From: Candidatus Sysuiplasma superficiale
Lineage (GTDB): Archaea; Thermoplasmatota; Thermoplasmata; Sysuiplasmatales; Sysuiplasmataceae
Assembly: GCA_019720975.1 (NCBI GenBank)
Contig: JAGVSJ010000010.1
Span: 1 to 64,000, forward strand
Length of the DNA: 64,000 bases
Reading direction: 5' to 3'
Part shown: piece by piece, positions 48,130 through 57,821 of the stretch
How positions within the stretch are numbered: position 1 is the first letter of the stretch
Layout: each line of letters begins with the position of its first letter
Notes under the pieces: generated by a model
What the model was told of the DNA's origin: nothing
Seen by the model: only the letters and a program-made list of their open reading frames with translations
The model's database searches: none
Made by a program: the position numbers and the translations under genes

Positions 48130-48555
48130 CTATTTAAGCATCACACTTCCGCCGGCCTTTTCTACAAGCTCCTTCGCCCTTGCACTGGCGCCGGCAACGA
48201 TAACATGCACCGGAGTGCTTATCGCTCCTTTGGCAACCAGCTTGTCGTAGCCGGCAGCCTGCAGATCAACAATGAGCCTTCCTTCCTCATTCTTCGCATA
48301 ACCTCTGGACATCAGGGATGGAATGGCAGTCTCCAGTGATGAAACTGTGATTTCAGTCTTCTCCCGGAGCATTTTGAGCGGGCGCTTGAAGCCGCGGGGG
48401 CCGAAATGCCCGGGGTCGAATTTCAGTGTGTGCATGAACTTGTGCTTGTGCAGACCGGCATTTCCCCTTCCGCCGTGTATTCCTGCGCCGCGGCCGGATT
48501 TCTTGCCCCTGCCGTGTGTTCTGGAACCCCTGAATTTATTCGTTCTGCTTACCAT
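48130..48555 (-). CDS. rpl15: 50S ribosomal protein L15 (uL15)
   Basis: RTNKFRGSRTHGRGKKSGRGAGIHGGRGNAG. Confidence 0.97.
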   Translation of the reverse strand: MVSRTNKFRGSRTHGRGKKSGRGAGIHGGRGNAGLHKHKFMHTLKFDPGHFGPRGFKRPLKMLREKTEITVSSLETAIPSLMSRGYAKNEEGRLIVDLQAAGYDKLVAKGAISTPVHVIVAGASARAKELVEKAGGSVMLK

Positions 48556-49033
48556 CTGCCTTCACCTCCCCGAATGGCAACATCCTCTCAATCAGCGGAT
48601 TGATTTCCTTTCCCCTGTAGCCCAGGGAGCCTCCTGTCGCATAATCCTTCTTCACTGCCTCCCAGCCGTGGCGCGGCGGATGCAGTCTTATAACGCCCTT
48701 GATATGGAGTTCCTTGAGCGATACCCTTCCTTCAGCAAGCTCTTTTGCGATGGAGGTCACATCCCTGCCCGTCACCTTCAGCATATCTGCGTCTGAAATC
48801 CTCCTGTCCCCGCTGAGCAGCATCGCCGATTGAACCAGTCTCCCTGCAGTGTCATCAGACAGTTCGCCCCAGGTCACATAATCCTTCACCACCTGCAGCA
48901 TTCGCCGGGACGTTTCAGTCTCAGGAAGGAGCACCATGTGGTTAACCCTGTTCAGGTGCAGCTGACTGAGAGTGGTCAGTGCCTTCCTCTTGATCTTGCC
49001 GTGCCCTCTCACCCTGATGACAGCGTACATCAC
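48536..49033 (-). CDS. rpl30: 50S ribosomal protein L30 (uL30)
   Basis: YAVIRVRGHGKIKRKALTTLSQLHLNRVNHMVLLPET; RLHPPRHGWEAVKKDYATGGSLGYRG. Confidence 0.96.
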   Translation of the reverse strand: MMYAVIRVRGHGKIKRKALTTLSQLHLNRVNHMVLLPETETSRRMLQVVKDYVTWGELSDDTAGRLVQSAMLLSGDRRISDADMLKVTGRDVTSIAKELAEGRVSLKELHIKGVIRLHPPRHGWEAVKKDYATGGSLGYRGKEINPLIERMLPFGEVKADGKQNE

Positions 49034-49734
49034 TCGCTCCCCTCCGCTTCAGCTTCCGGCAATTCGCCCTCAGCTACATGAACCCTGCTCAGGCCTGATC
49101 TTATCTTAAGCCTCTCCAGCTGTTCAGGCGAGACACGGTAGCTGACAGTTTTCTTCAGTGCATCAAATGCAGCATATGTGAAATTCAGCGTTGTCTTCGA
49201 ATGGCCGCTTGTAAAGCCCCATGCGTCTGTTATGCCTGCGAGCGAAAGCACTGTTTTGGCGACATCGCCAACCGCAAGACCGACACCTCTCGGTGCAGGA
49301 TGAAGGGAAAGCGTCACTGAACCGGACCTCCCTTCGACTCTGAACGGCAAGGTGTGCGGCGTAAGGCATCCGCACTGCCACGAACCGCACCCGCGCCTTA
49401 TCTCAATTATATTCAGCTTGGCATCCTGGATACCGTTCCTTATTGTTGGCCCGACCTCCCTGCCCTTTGCCCTGCCGACGCCTATTATTCCGTCCCTGTT
49501 GCCGACAACACAGGTTATCGCGAACCTCACTCTCCTTCCGCTGTCTGTCATGCGCTGCACCATCTTTACGTCCGCAACCTCATCGGCCATATCGGGAACC
49601 AGCATGTCGACTATTTCAGGTTCTCTCAGCGGAAGCTTTGACTCAAGCGCCTGTGATATGGAGGTGATCTTTCCCTCGCTTACGAGCCTTCCGAGCTTCG
49701 TCTTTGGGACCCACAATTTAGTTTCGCCCTGCAA
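49030..49734 (-). CDS. rps5: 30S ribosomal protein S5 (uS5)
   Basis: VVGNRDGIIGVGRAKGREVGPTIRNGIQDAKLNIIEIRRGCGSWQCGC; HPAPRGVGLAVGDVAKTVLSLAGI. Confidence 0.98.
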   Translation of the reverse strand: MQGETKLWVPKTKLGRLVSEGKITSISQALESKLPLREPEIVDMLVPDMADEVADVKMVQRMTDSGRRVRFAITCVVGNRDGIIGVGRAKGREVGPTIRNGIQDAKLNIIEIRRGCGSWQCGCLTPHTLPFRVEGRSGSVTLSLHPAPRGVGLAVGDVAKTVLSLAGITDAWGFTSGHSKTTLNFTYAAFDALKKTVSYRVSPEQLERLKIRSGLSRVHVAEGELPEAEAEGSE

Positions 49735-50220
49735 CTACTTCACCATCTTTGACCTTATTTCGGAAAAATTACCGTGTTTCGACGCAAGTTCCTCGATGCG
49801 TTTCATCGGCACAATTGCAGATTCGTCATGAGGTACGCTGACGCCTCCCTCCACTATTCCGCTGAGGGCCGCATAGACGTTGCTGTTCTTCCTCGGGCTG
49901 TTGATGCCCGCATCAAAAACAGCTTCCGTTATGCCTTTGCCGCGTGCCCTCGACGACGCAAGAAGACCTGTCAGATAGGCGGCAGCACCGTTTGACGCGG
50001 CACCGTTCCATCCGTACTTCCTGAGTTCTATGCTGCTCGCAGAAGCCAGAACAGTGTCACCTGAATGATGGAACTGTATGAACTGGACAATGCAGTATCT
50101 GTTGCTGTTCCGTACGACAGCCCTGACCTTGCCTGACTTGAGGAGACGGAGCCTGTGTGAATAGTCTGTTATCCCCTCCCTCCGTCTTCTGAAAGGCACC
50201 TTGTATCTGGGTCCCGTCAT
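49735..50220 (-). CDS. rpl18: 50S ribosomal protein L18 (uL18)
   Basis: TGPRYKVPFRRRREGITDYSHRLRLLKSGKVRAVVRNSNRYCIVQF. Confidence 0.97.
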   Translation of the reverse strand: MTGPRYKVPFRRRREGITDYSHRLRLLKSGKVRAVVRNSNRYCIVQFIQFHHSGDTVLASASSIELRKYGWNGAASNGAAAYLTGLLASSRARGKGITEAVFDAGINSPRKNSNVYAALSGIVEGGVSVPHDESAIVPMKRIEELASKHGNFSEIRSKMVK

Positions 50221-50675
50221 TTGACCTCCTCCCTGAGAAGACCCTCCCCTTTGAGATGCTCCTCCAGATTCCGCCTTCCCTTGAACATGCCTCCCTTTGT
50301 CAGCCTGTAGAACTTCCTGTAGGTGCTCCTGTCTATGCGCCCGCTGTCCCTGTACTCCCTGAGCTGTTCACGCATCGCCCTGATTGTCTTTGTCCATCTC
50401 TGCTTCCTCGGAGCTCTTGTATTGAATGTACCCTTCTTCGAACCGCGGCCGCTCTGCCTTCCCTTCCTCTTCTGAAGCAGATTTGCGTTTATCCTGGCCC
50501 TTGAATTGCCCTTCCTCGGTGCGGCAAATATGCTGCCGGACTGTATTGCCGTCCTGATGTCGGCCCTTGTTATCGCATCCGCAACGTCCGCCATCCTGTT
50601 TGGATTGATCCTAACGCGGGATGCGCCGCATTTCAGTATCTCTGCGGCCATTCTTTTCTGATTCTTCAAATCCAT
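50217..50675 (-). CDS. rpl19e: 50S ribosomal protein L19e (eL19)
   Basis: LKNQKRMAAEILKCGASRVRINP; KRKGRQSGRGSKKGTFNTRAPRKQRWTKTIR. Confidence 0.97.
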   Translation of the reverse strand: MDLKNQKRMAAEILKCGASRVRINPNRMADVADAITRADIRTAIQSGSIFAAPRKGNSRARINANLLQKRKGRQSGRGSKKGTFNTRAPRKQRWTKTIRAMREQLREYRDSGRIDRSTYRKFYRLTKGGMFKGRRNLEEHLKGEGLLREEVK

Positions 50676-50679
50676 TGTT

Positions 50680-51318
50680 TCACCCGTTCAAAACCCTTAT
50701 CTGCAGCCTTTCAGCCTCCGCAATGATGTCCTTCCTCTTCCTGGTTCCCACCGAATGCGCTATCCGAACTGCAGTCGTCTTCGGGTCCACTCCCTCAAGT
50801 TCAGAGACATTGTGGACAATCCTTTCAGCAAAACCGGAGGGATGGAGATGCCTTGCGGCAGCCGGCGAACCGTATCCCTTCGAGACGAGTTTCGGCCTGT
50901 AATATACTGCAAGCCTCATCTTTCCCTGCTTGCCTCGCGGTTTGCGCCATTTCGTGCCGAGCCTGTCTGCCTTGTAGTATTCAGCACGCAGGAAATCCGG
51001 TCTTCGGAGCGAGAGTTCCTTCCGAACCCTGAGAGCCCTTGCCAGATCCGGTGTGAGAGCAGGTTTTGCATGTGCCCTGTATCCGTTCCCGTCCTTCTGC
51101 TCAGGTACCTCGCTTTCCTCCTCTTCCTCATGTTCGGTTTCAAGTTTTTCCTTCCATTCCTCCACAGTTTTGCTGTCAACACCGAGTTTCTGCCGGAGCT
51201 CGTCAGCCTTCTCAGGTACTGATAGTCTTTCCTTCAGTTCATCTGCATTCGAAATACCCTCATCAGACAGTTTCCTGATGAGTTCGCTGTCGCCGCCCAC
51301 TATATCCTCAATAGTCAT
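50680..51318 (-). CDS. rpl32e: 50S ribosomal protein L32e (eL32) with N-terminal extension
   Basis: GTKWRKPRGKQGKMRLAVYYRPKLVSKGYGSPAAARHLHPSGF after an about 90-residue helical/acidic N-terminus. Confidence 0.95.
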   Translation of the reverse strand: MTIEDIVGGDSELIRKLSDEGISNADELKERLSVPEKADELRQKLGVDSKTVEEWKEKLETEHEEEEESEVPEQKDGNGYRAHAKPALTPDLARALRVRKELSLRRPDFLRAEYYKADRLGTKWRKPRGKQGKMRLAVYYRPKLVSKGYGSPAAARHLHPSGFAERIVHNVSELEGVDPKTTAVRIAHSVGTRKRKDIIAEAERLQIRVLNG

Positions 51319-51866
51319 GCTATCAGCTTCCCTGCCTTCGATACTATGTATATTCCGTCCTGAAAGACCCTCTTATCGTAATTCTTGATGCGTGTCGCAC
51401 GTTCTATGTTCGCTGCCGTCTGCCCTGCCCCCTCGATATCCGGGCTTGAGACAACGACCTGATCGCCGGTAACAGATACCCTGGCGCCTTTCTCAATTCG
51501 TGCCTTTCTCGGGTACCGCTCTCCAAGGAAGTTCTCTATTATTACCTCCTGCCCCTTCACCTGTACCTTGATGGGAAAATGCGCATAGACGATCCTCAGT
51601 CTGTATTCGTATCCGTTCAGAACACCCTCCATCATTGTCTTTATCTCCGAAACAATGGTGTTCAGCTTTGCCAGTTCCGCCTTGGAAGGCATATCTATGC
51701 TCAGAACAAGTTTGGATGCGGATGCACGTGTGTCTATGCGCCCGAAGTCAAACCGTTTCCTGACCTCTCCTGCCTTTCCTCTGACACTGACGGTGTCCCC
51801 GGAAAGCGACGCACTGACACCAGCCGGGATTGTGATTTCCCTCTCCTCATGACCTGAAACAACCAT
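51315..51866 (-). CDS. rpl6: 50S ribosomal protein L6 (uL6)
   Basis: ITIPAGVSASLSGDTVSVRGKAGEVRKRF; LRIVYAHFPIKVQVKGQEVIIENFLGERYPRKA. Confidence 0.97.
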   Translation of the reverse strand: MVVSGHEEREITIPAGVSASLSGDTVSVRGKAGEVRKRFDFGRIDTRASASKLVLSIDMPSKAELAKLNTIVSEIKTMMEGVLNGYEYRLRIVYAHFPIKVQVKGQEVIIENFLGERYPRKARIEKGARVSVTGDQVVVSSPDIEGAGQTAANIERATRIKNYDKRVFQDGIYIVSKAGKLIA

Positions 51867-51875
51867 AGGAACACC

Positions 51876-52274
51876 TCAGTAAACGTATGCGAGGAGTTTT
51901 CCTCCGACTCCAAGCTCCTTTGCACGGAACTGCGACATGACACCGTTGGTGGTTGTCATTATCAGAAGACCGAAATCCTGTGCTGGGAGGTACCTCGATT
52001 CAAACAGCTCAATCTCCCTCCTTCCCACCGAGTGCCTGGGCTTCACGACACCGCAGTTGTTTATTCTCTTCGCAAGGACAACCCTGAAAAGACCTCCTTT
52101 TCCGTCGTCGACCAGCTCAAACTGCCTGATGTATCCGTTTTCAGCCATGACTTTGAGCACATGGCCTATCAGCCTCGATGCCGGCCGTATAGTGCATTCG
52201 TCCTTGCCCCTCTCTTCCGCATTTTTAATTGTTGACATTGCATCATTCAACGGGTCTGACTTCATCATTCCCAC
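51876..52274 (-). CDS. rps8: 30S ribosomal protein S8 (uS8)
   Basis: DPLNDAMSTIKNAEERGKDECTIRPASRLIGHVLKVMAENGYI; AQDFGLLIMTTTNGVMSQFRAKELGVGGKLLAYVY. Confidence 0.97.
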   Translation of the reverse strand: MGMMKSDPLNDAMSTIKNAEERGKDECTIRPASRLIGHVLKVMAENGYIRQFELVDDGKGGLFRVVLAKRINNCGVVKPRHSVGRREIELFESRYLPAQDFGLLIMTTTNGVMSQFRAKELGVGGKLLAYVY

Positions 52275-52421
52275 CTATGAATACTTCCTGAACTCAAGCT
52301 GCGGAGCGATCTCGCGGAAGCACTGTCTGCAGAGATGCAGCCCGTAACGTCTTACGATACCTCTCTTCCGGCCGCATCGTCTGCATCCCGCCTTCCTTCC
52401 AAACTCCTTCTTCGTCTTCAT
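52275..52421 (-). CDS. rps14: 30S ribosomal protein S14 (uS14), zinc-binding; absent from supplied ORF track
   Basis: Translated by eye: [48 protein letters not shown] (48 aa). Confidence 0.96.
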   Translation of the reverse strand: MKTKKEFGRKAGCRRCGRKRGIVRRYGLHLCRQCFREIAPQLEFRKYS

Positions 52422-52927
52422 TCAACAACCTCCAGATTGAAGCGCTGCCTCAGGAATGAGACAGCCTCAGTGAGTGTCATCCTGTGCCTTGCAGGTATGC
52501 TTCTCCTCTTTACCTGCCTCCTCGCTATCCTGTATCCTCTTCTCTTGAGAGTGACACTGACATCCATTCCGAATATGCCTATGTCGGGGTCATACTTCAT
52601 TCCCTCAAAATCGGTGTAGTCGGGTATACCAAAGGAAAAGTTTCCGTCCTCACTGAATGAATAGAGGCTCACCCTGTTCTCCTTCACCCAGAGCGCCTTC
52701 CTGAGGAATGCCTCCGCCCTCTCGCCTCTGAGCGTAGTCTTGCATCCTATAGTCTGGCCCTTCCTGATACCGAAATCCCTGTTTGTCCTCTTTGAATGGG
52801 TCACCGTCGGCTTCTGGCCCGTGACCATTTCAAGGACCTTCTGTGCCTTCAGCAGGCGCTCTCCCGCCTCCCCCACTCCGATGTTCACAACCACCTTGTC
52901 AAGGACAGGTTCACGCATCTTATTCAT
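52418..52927 (-). CDS. rpl5: 50S ribosomal protein L5 (uL5)
   Basis: [65 protein letters not shown]. Confidence 0.98.
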   Translation of the reverse strand: MNKMREPVLDKVVVNIGVGEAGERLLKAQKVLEMVTGQKPTVTHSKRTNRDFGIRKGQTIGCKTTLRGERAEAFLRKALWVKENRVSLYSFSEDGNFSFGIPDYTDFEGMKYDPDIGIFGMDVSVTLKRRGYRIARRQVKRRSIPARHRMTLTEAVSFLRQRFNLEVVE

Positions 52928-53631
52928 ACCGCTGACACCTCTGGCACCTTGATCACGCTATCCTCCGTTCCGGCAACGAACACGTTGCTCCACACGGTTG
53001 AAAAACCCTCACTGAAATAGACAAGGTTCGGTGCAGGGTTTCTCCATTTCTCGAACCTGCTTACGGTCGCGATTTCGCCGACGTGTGAGCCGCCCGTGAC
53101 AAGCGCCTTCATCCCCGCCCTGAGGGGCAGGACATCAAGGACCTTCTGTTCCGGCACTTCAAGCCTTATGACATCGCCGGTCCTGACCTTCACATCGGAA
53201 AGGAGCGTCCTGCCGTCATGTAGGGCTATCTGCACCTTTCCGCCTGGCAGGATCCTCTTTCCCTCAACCCTGCATATCTTCCAGCTGCATTCGCTCTGCG
53301 GAATGGGAACAAGGTGCATCTTCGATCTCCTGTTTATGGACATGCGATATCCTCCCTCTTCACCCCTGACTGTGACTACATCCATGATTCCGACGGGAAA
53401 GGCGTAGTCCTTCCTGACCCTCCCGTCCACGCTGAACAGTCCCCCGTTTATCATCAGCTTCGCCTCTCTCGAATTGTTGCAGAGATGCAGCATGTCCCTC
53501 ACAACCGAGAGCAATGGCATTGAGAACTCCTCTTCATGAGGCCCTGATGAAGGCTTCACCGCCCAGTAACTTGTCTTGCGCTGAACCGGCCATCTGCCCG
53601 GTGCAGCTATCCTCTTCACCCTTCCAGGCAT
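52924..53631 (-). CDS. rps4e: 30S ribosomal protein S4e (eS4)
   Basis: RVKRIAAPGRWPVQRKTSYWAVKPSSGPH...SVDGRVRKDYAFPVGIMDVV. Confidence 0.97.
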   Translation of the reverse strand: MPGRVKRIAAPGRWPVQRKTSYWAVKPSSGPHEEEFSMPLLSVVRDMLHLCNNSREAKLMINGGLFSVDGRVRKDYAFPVGIMDVVTVRGEEGGYRMSINRRSKMHLVPIPQSECSWKICRVEGKRILPGGKVQIALHDGRTLLSDVKVRTGDVIRLEVPEQKVLDVLPLRAGMKALVTGGSHVGEIATVSRFEKWRNPAPNLVYFSEGFSTVWSNVFVAGTEDSVIKVPEVSAV

Positions 53632-53994
53632 TTACTGTTCCTCCGATGTTATCCTTCTTTTCTTGTCGACCGCAAGCGCGGTTATCATCAGATTGGAGAA
53701 GGAGAGTGGCCTCGCCGCCTGCTTTCCATCCGCCTTGGATATTGTGACGCCGTCAACGAGTACCTTTCTTCTTCTGACGTCAACCTTGCTGACCTTGCCT
53801 TCCAGACCCCTGATGTCACTGTCTCCCTTCACAACAACCACGGTGTCTCCCTTTCTCACCACAATGCGCTTTGCCCTCTTCTGCCTCTGGAGCTCGTCGC
53901 TCAGCGGGACAACCATCTGCTTCCTTCTGGAGGTTACATGTGCAGTGTAAAGTCTCCTTCTCTGAACCCTTCTGTTTTCTGTCATGTCAATCAC
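53632..53994 (-). CDS. rpl24: 50S ribosomal protein L24 (uL24)
   Basis: [61 protein letters not shown]. Confidence 0.97.
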   Translation of the reverse strand: MIDMTENRRVQRRRLYTAHVTSRRKQMVVPLSDELQRQKRAKRIVVRKGDTVVVVKGDSDIRGLEGKVSKVDVRRRKVLVDGVTISKADGKQAARPLSFSNLMITALAVDKKRRITSEEQ

Positions 53995-54389
53995 ACTATC
54001 ATCGATGCGACCGCTGCAATCCTTGGCCAGCGTTCGGCTGCCTCTCTTGCGACCGGACCCTTTATATCTGTTCCCTTTGCCTCACCTGTTTCAGTGGTGA
54101 TGACAGCTGCGTTGTCCTCAAACTGAACCATTGTCCCGTCCGGTCTGCGAAACGGCCTGCGCTGTCTCACGATTACCGCATAAAGCACCTGCTTTCTTAT
54201 CTCCGGAGTACCCTTCTTCACAGTCACGACCACAATATCGCCAATGCCCGCCTTCGGGTAGCGCCTTATTGTTCCGTGGTAACCCGGAACAGACACTATC
54301 TGTGCGACCCTCGCACCTGAATTGTCAATAACCGTCAGCCTCCCGCCGGTATTCATCCCTCTTGTCTGCTTTCCAGCCAGTCCCTTCAT
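53991..54389 (-). CDS. rpl14: 50S ribosomal protein L14 (uL14)
   Basis: [78 protein letters not shown]. Confidence 0.98.
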   Translation of the reverse strand: MKGLAGKQTRGMNTGGRLTVIDNSGARVAQIVSVPGYHGTIRRYPKAGIGDIVVVTVKKGTPEIRKQVLYAVIVRQRRPFRRPDGTMVQFEDNAAVITTETGEAKGTDIKGPVAREAAERWPRIAAVASMIV

Positions 54390-54392
54390 CGC

Positions 54393-54719
54393 CTATCCGC
54401 TCCTCTCGATTACCACGAAACTCACTGTCTTGCTGAGCGGCCTGCATTCCATGATACGGACCACGTCACCTTCGCTGACAGTTATGCATGCCGGAAGATG
54501 GGCGGGATATCTCCTTCTTCTGCGCTCGTATCTCTCATACTTCTGATTGAACTTCCTGTGCTCTTTCTCCACTATAACCGTTCCCTTCATCCTGGCCGAC
54601 ACAACCTTTCCCACTATCGACTGGCCTCTGACTGAAAGAGTGCCATGATAGGGACACTTGCCGTCATTGCATTCAGCTTCAGGTCTCCATTGAGTGACTC
54701 CTATGTCCCTTGCTGTCAT
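54393..54719 (-). CDS. rps17: 30S ribosomal protein S17 (uS17)
   Basis: CPYHGTLSVRGQSIVGKVVSARMKGTVIVEKEHRKFNQKYERYERRRRRYPAHLPACITVSEGDVVRIMECRPLSKT. Confidence 0.97.
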   Translation of the reverse strand: MTARDIGVTQWRPEAECNDGKCPYHGTLSVRGQSIVGKVVSARMKGTVIVEKEHRKFNQKYERYERRRRRYPAHLPACITVSEGDVVRIMECRPLSKTVSFVVIERSG

Positions 54720-54720
54720 T

Positions 54721-54981
54721 TTATCTCAACCTCTTTATTCTGTCCTCAGGTCTGTAAGCGATCTTCGAACCGTCAACAACTGTTCTCTCCTTTCCATCCT
54801 TGAATATGAATGTATGTCCCCTCTTTGAGAACCGCCTTTCCGGGTTTCCCAGGTGTATCATGTTTTTTGTCTCCCAGACGACAGTTCCTCTCGCAAGCTC
54901 ATGCATGGCCATGTCGCACACAACAACATGTTCGCCAATGAACTCTCCTCGGAGGAACCTTGTATCCTTCAAAACAATCAC
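54721..54981 (-). CDS. rnp1: Ribonuclease P protein component 1 (Rpp29/Pop4)
   Basis: [53 protein letters not shown]; canonical position next to S17. Confidence 0.88.
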   Translation of the reverse strand: MIVLKDTRFLRGEFIGEHVVVCDMAMHELARGTVVWETKNMIHLGNPERRFSKRGHTFIFKDGKERTVVDGSKIAYRPEDRIKRLR

Positions 54982-55277
54982 CTGACTGTCGCGCTGAAAC
55001 CCATCTCATCGAGTGTTTCCTTGACCTTTCGTTTGTGGTCTCCCTGAAGTTCTATCTTCCCGTCCTTGACAGTGCCCCCTGCAGCGCATTTCATCTTCAG
55101 TTTCTTCGCGAGAGCGTCTATGTCTATATCCGATGTATTGAATCCTTCCACCACTGTAACCACCTTGCCGTACCTTCTGCTGTCGGTGTAGACGACTATT
55201 GCCTGCTGCTCCCTCGCTATCTGCTCGCACATGCACAATTCTTCGGGTAAACCACACGTTGGACATATTCCTGCCAT
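54978..55277 (-). CDS. SUI1/eIF1 family translation factor
   Basis: [77 protein letters not shown]. Confidence 0.97.
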   Translation of the reverse strand: MAGICPTCGLPEELCMCEQIAREQQAIVVYTDSRRYGKVVTVVEGFNTSDIDIDALAKKLKMKCAAGGTVKDGKIELQGDHKRKVKETLDEMGFSATVR

Positions 55278-55477
55278 TAACTTTCTTCCTCCCTTTCCAC
55301 GGTGAGTATGCGGGCTATCTGCTTCCTCAGTGCCCTGATCTTGCCCGGGTCAGCGGGAGCCCCTCCCATCGCGGAAAGACCTCTTTCATTCATCAGCTCA
55401 TCCCTGAGCTGCTTGAGTTTCTGTTCTCTTTCCTCCTTGCGCATTGATCTGACGTCCTTTGCCTTTACCAGCGTCAT
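55277..55477 (-). CDS. rpl29: 50S ribosomal protein L29 (uL29)
   Basis: [52 protein letters not shown]. Confidence 0.95.
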   Translation of the reverse strand: MTLVKAKDVRSMRKEEREQKLKQLRDELMNERGLSAMGGAPADPGKIRALRKQIARILTVEREEES

Positions 55478-56184
55478 TGCTGATCCTCCCCGCCTTCTCC
55501 GCCATCAACAGCTTCAACCGCCTGCGGCTCTTCCGGATGTTCGCTCTCCAGCGGTGCAGGTTCAGGCGGTATCTCGATCCCCTCCTTCAGCGGATCCTTT
55601 ATTATTATCTCATCCGGCAGTCTGGCATCCGGCACCATGATCTGAACCTTGACACCTATCACTCCAAGCTTCAGTTTTGCAGCAGCAAACCCCTCTCTCA
55701 TGAAAAGTCTCTTCGGTTCACCGCAATATTTTATGTGCCCCTCCTTGAATTTCTCGGTCCTGTGGCGCTGGCCTGTGAGCTTGCCTGAAATGATGACCTG
55801 GCAGCCTCTCGCCCCCGAATCCATGATGCGCCTGACCGTGGAGTGTCCTGCACGTCTGAAATGCCATCCCCTTTCAAGGGCGAACGCAAGTTTCTTGGCC
55901 ATTATCTGTGCATTGAGATTTGGATTCTGATCTTCCTGAACCTCTATCTGCGGATTGTCAAAGTCGAACAGCTCCTCCATCTGCCTTGTTAGCGATTTGA
56001 TGACGCCTCCCTTCCTGCCAATGACGAGTCCAGGCCTTTCAGTTATCAGCGTCACCCTCGTGCCCAGAGGTGTTCTCTGTATATCTATGCCGCCGAACCC
56101 TGCCCTGTCCACCTCCTTCATCATGTACTCCTTGAGCAGAACCCTTCTCGTATTTTCGTTTATGAACTTCCTTTCGCCGCTCAT
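55474..56184 (-). CDS. rps3: 30S ribosomal protein S3 (uS3)
   Basis: RKFINENTRRVLLKEYMMKEVDRAGFGGIDIQRTPLGTRVTLITERPGLVIGRKGGVIKSLT. Confidence 0.98.
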   Translation of the reverse strand: MSGERKFINENTRRVLLKEYMMKEVDRAGFGGIDIQRTPLGTRVTLITERPGLVIGRKGGVIKSLTRQMEELFDFDNPQIEVQEDQNPNLNAQIMAKKLAFALERGWHFRRAGHSTVRRIMDSGARGCQVIISGKLTGQRHRTEKFKEGHIKYCGEPKRLFMREGFAAAKLKLGVIGVKVQIMVPDARLPDEIIIKDPLKEGIEIPPEPAPLESEHPEEPQAVEAVDGGEGGEDQQ

Positions 56185-56193
56185 CCTATTTCC

Positions 56194-56640
56194 TCACTTA
56201 ATTTCCTCAAGTATTACCTCGATATTGACACGTTCTCTCTTCCACTGCCCGCTCCTTCCGAACGCCCTTGGCCTGAAGAAGTCGAAGGGCTGACCCCTGT
56301 GCGAACTTATTGTGTGTATCCTCATGCTGTCAGAGTCAAGGCCCTTGTATTCTGCATTGTGCTGCGCCTCCTCAATCGCCTTCTTCACGAACTTCGCTGC
56401 CTTTACGGGGTACCTTCCAGGCCCTGTTCCCCTCTTGTGCGTGACCTGCTTGTTGTATCTCCTGAAGGGAACAGCCCGTTTGAGCTCAATAACCTCATCA
56501 AGATACTGTAGTGCTGAATCCACACTGCGCCCCCTCAGGGAACGGCAGAGTTCCCTGGCATGCTTGGGAGATATGTCTATATCCTTCACGAGAGCCCTGG
56601 AAGTCGTATCCGGATCCGTTTCCTGTGTGTAACCTGACAT
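56194..56640 (-). CDS. rpl22: 50S ribosomal protein L22 (uL22)
   Basis: RALVKDIDISPKHARELCRSLRGRSVDSALQYLDEVIELKRAVPFRRYNKQVTHKRGTGPGRYPVKAA. Confidence 0.97.
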   Translation of the reverse strand: MSGYTQETDPDTTSRALVKDIDISPKHARELCRSLRGRSVDSALQYLDEVIELKRAVPFRRYNKQVTHKRGTGPGRYPVKAAKFVKKAIEEAQHNAEYKGLDSDSMRIHTISSHRGQPFDFFRPRAFGRSGQWKRERVNIEVILEEIK

Positions 56641-56649
56641 TTCAGCACC

Positions 56650-57108
56650 TCACTTGAGCGGCAGGAACTTGGAGCCTCTTGTGGCGCCAACACCCGGCCC
56701 TGAATGCTTCAGGAACCTTCTGGTCTGGGCGAATTCTCCCAGCGCATGCCCTATCATCTCAGGCTTGATTTCGATCTCCTTGAATTCCTTCCCGTTATGA
56801 ACCGCGACCTTCTTTCCAACGAAGGTGGGCAGTATGAAAATTTCACGTCTGTGGGTCTTCAGCGTCTCACCGTTGGATGAATTCAACCTGTCAACAAACG
56901 CCTGCTGTTCCCTGTTAAGACCCCTTTTGTAGGAACGCCGTGCCCTGGCAGGAAGCAGCGGAAGAAGCTCCGAGAGTGTCATGCGCTGCATCTCCTCAAG
57001 CGTGAATCCCCTGAACGTGAATTCCTTCTTCTTCCGCACTGTCACCTTTGACTTTCTCTTCCCTGTCTTCCTCTTCGCCAGCTTGCTCTCAAGTGTTTCT
57101 TCAGCCAT
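56650..57108 (-). CDS. rps19: 30S ribosomal protein S19 (uS19)
   Basis: FVGKKVAVHNGKEFKEIEIKPEMIGHALGEFAQTRRFLKHSGPGVGATRGSKFLPLK; start set at MAEETLESK because longer ORF overlaps L2. Confidence 0.97.
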   Translation of the reverse strand: MAEETLESKLAKRKTGKRKSKVTVRKKKEFTFRGFTLEEMQRMTLSELLPLLPARARRSYKRGLNREQQAFVDRLNSSNGETLKTHRREIFILPTFVGKKVAVHNGKEFKEIEIKPEMIGHALGEFAQTRRFLKHSGPGVGATRGSKFLPLK

Positions 57109-57112
57109 TCTG

Positions 57113-57811
57113 TCACTCCTTCTTCCTTCGCTGCGGTGAAAGTCTCCCCACCTTCTGCCCCGGCCTCGCGCCCCTTGGAACTGTGCTTGGCCGTCCAACA
57201 TGCGGATGGGAACCTCCCCCAAACGGGTGATTGACAGGGTTCATCGATACACCGCTGACCTTCAAATGCGTCTTTGCCTTTGACGAAAGCGCATGGAATT
57301 TTTTACCCGCCTTCGCGTAGGGCCTGTCTATCCGCCCCCCGCCTGCCGGGACACCAATCGCTGCATAGCACATGTTGTGTATGCGCTTGAAACCTCCCGA
57401 GGGCAGCTGCACGGTTGTTTCATCACCGTGGCTTATGACAGTGGCAGCGGTTCCCGCAGCCTTCACGAGTTTGCCCCGATCGCCTGGACGCAATTCAATA
57501 TTGTAAATCAGCGTTCCCTCAGGTATTGTACCGATAGGCCTCACATTGCCCCTCTCAATGGGTGCGTCCTCCCCGATATGTATTTCCTGGTCGACATATG
57601 AGCCTTCAGCTGCTATCATGTATTCCTCTCTTCCATCGAAATCGACCAGCATGAGGGGAGTGCTCCTGCCTGGTGCGTGGAGTATGTCCATGACCGTTCC
57701 CTTCCCCTTTCTCAATGCAGGATGCCTGCCGGGCGCCAGATGCCTGAAACTGGGTGACCTGTAATTCGGTGAGCCTTCGCCTCTCCTCTGTGTTCTCAAT
57801 CTCTTTCCCAA
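57113..57811 (-). CDS. rpl2: 50S ribosomal protein L2 (uL2)
   Basis: GKRLRTQRRGEGSPNYRSPSFRHL; HPFGGGSHPHVGRPSTVPRGARPGQKVGRLSPQRR. Confidence 0.98.
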   Translation of the reverse strand: MGKRLRTQRRGEGSPNYRSPSFRHLAPGRHPALRKGKGTVMDILHAPGRSTPLMLVDFDGREEYMIAAEGSYVDQEIHIGEDAPIERGNVRPIGTIPEGTLIYNIELRPGDRGKLVKAAGTAATVISHGDETTVQLPSGGFKRIHNMCYAAIGVPAGGGRIDRPYAKAGKKFHALSSKAKTHLKVSGVSMNPVNHPFGGGSHPHVGRPSTVPRGARPGQKVGRLSPQRRKKE

Positions 57812-57821
57812 TCAATTCACC

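Noticed and set aside
56650-57222. 190-aa version of uS19 from the ORF track
   Set aside because: The extra N-terminus overlaps the 3' end of L2 and reads as low-similarity sequence; MAEETLESK is the credible start.
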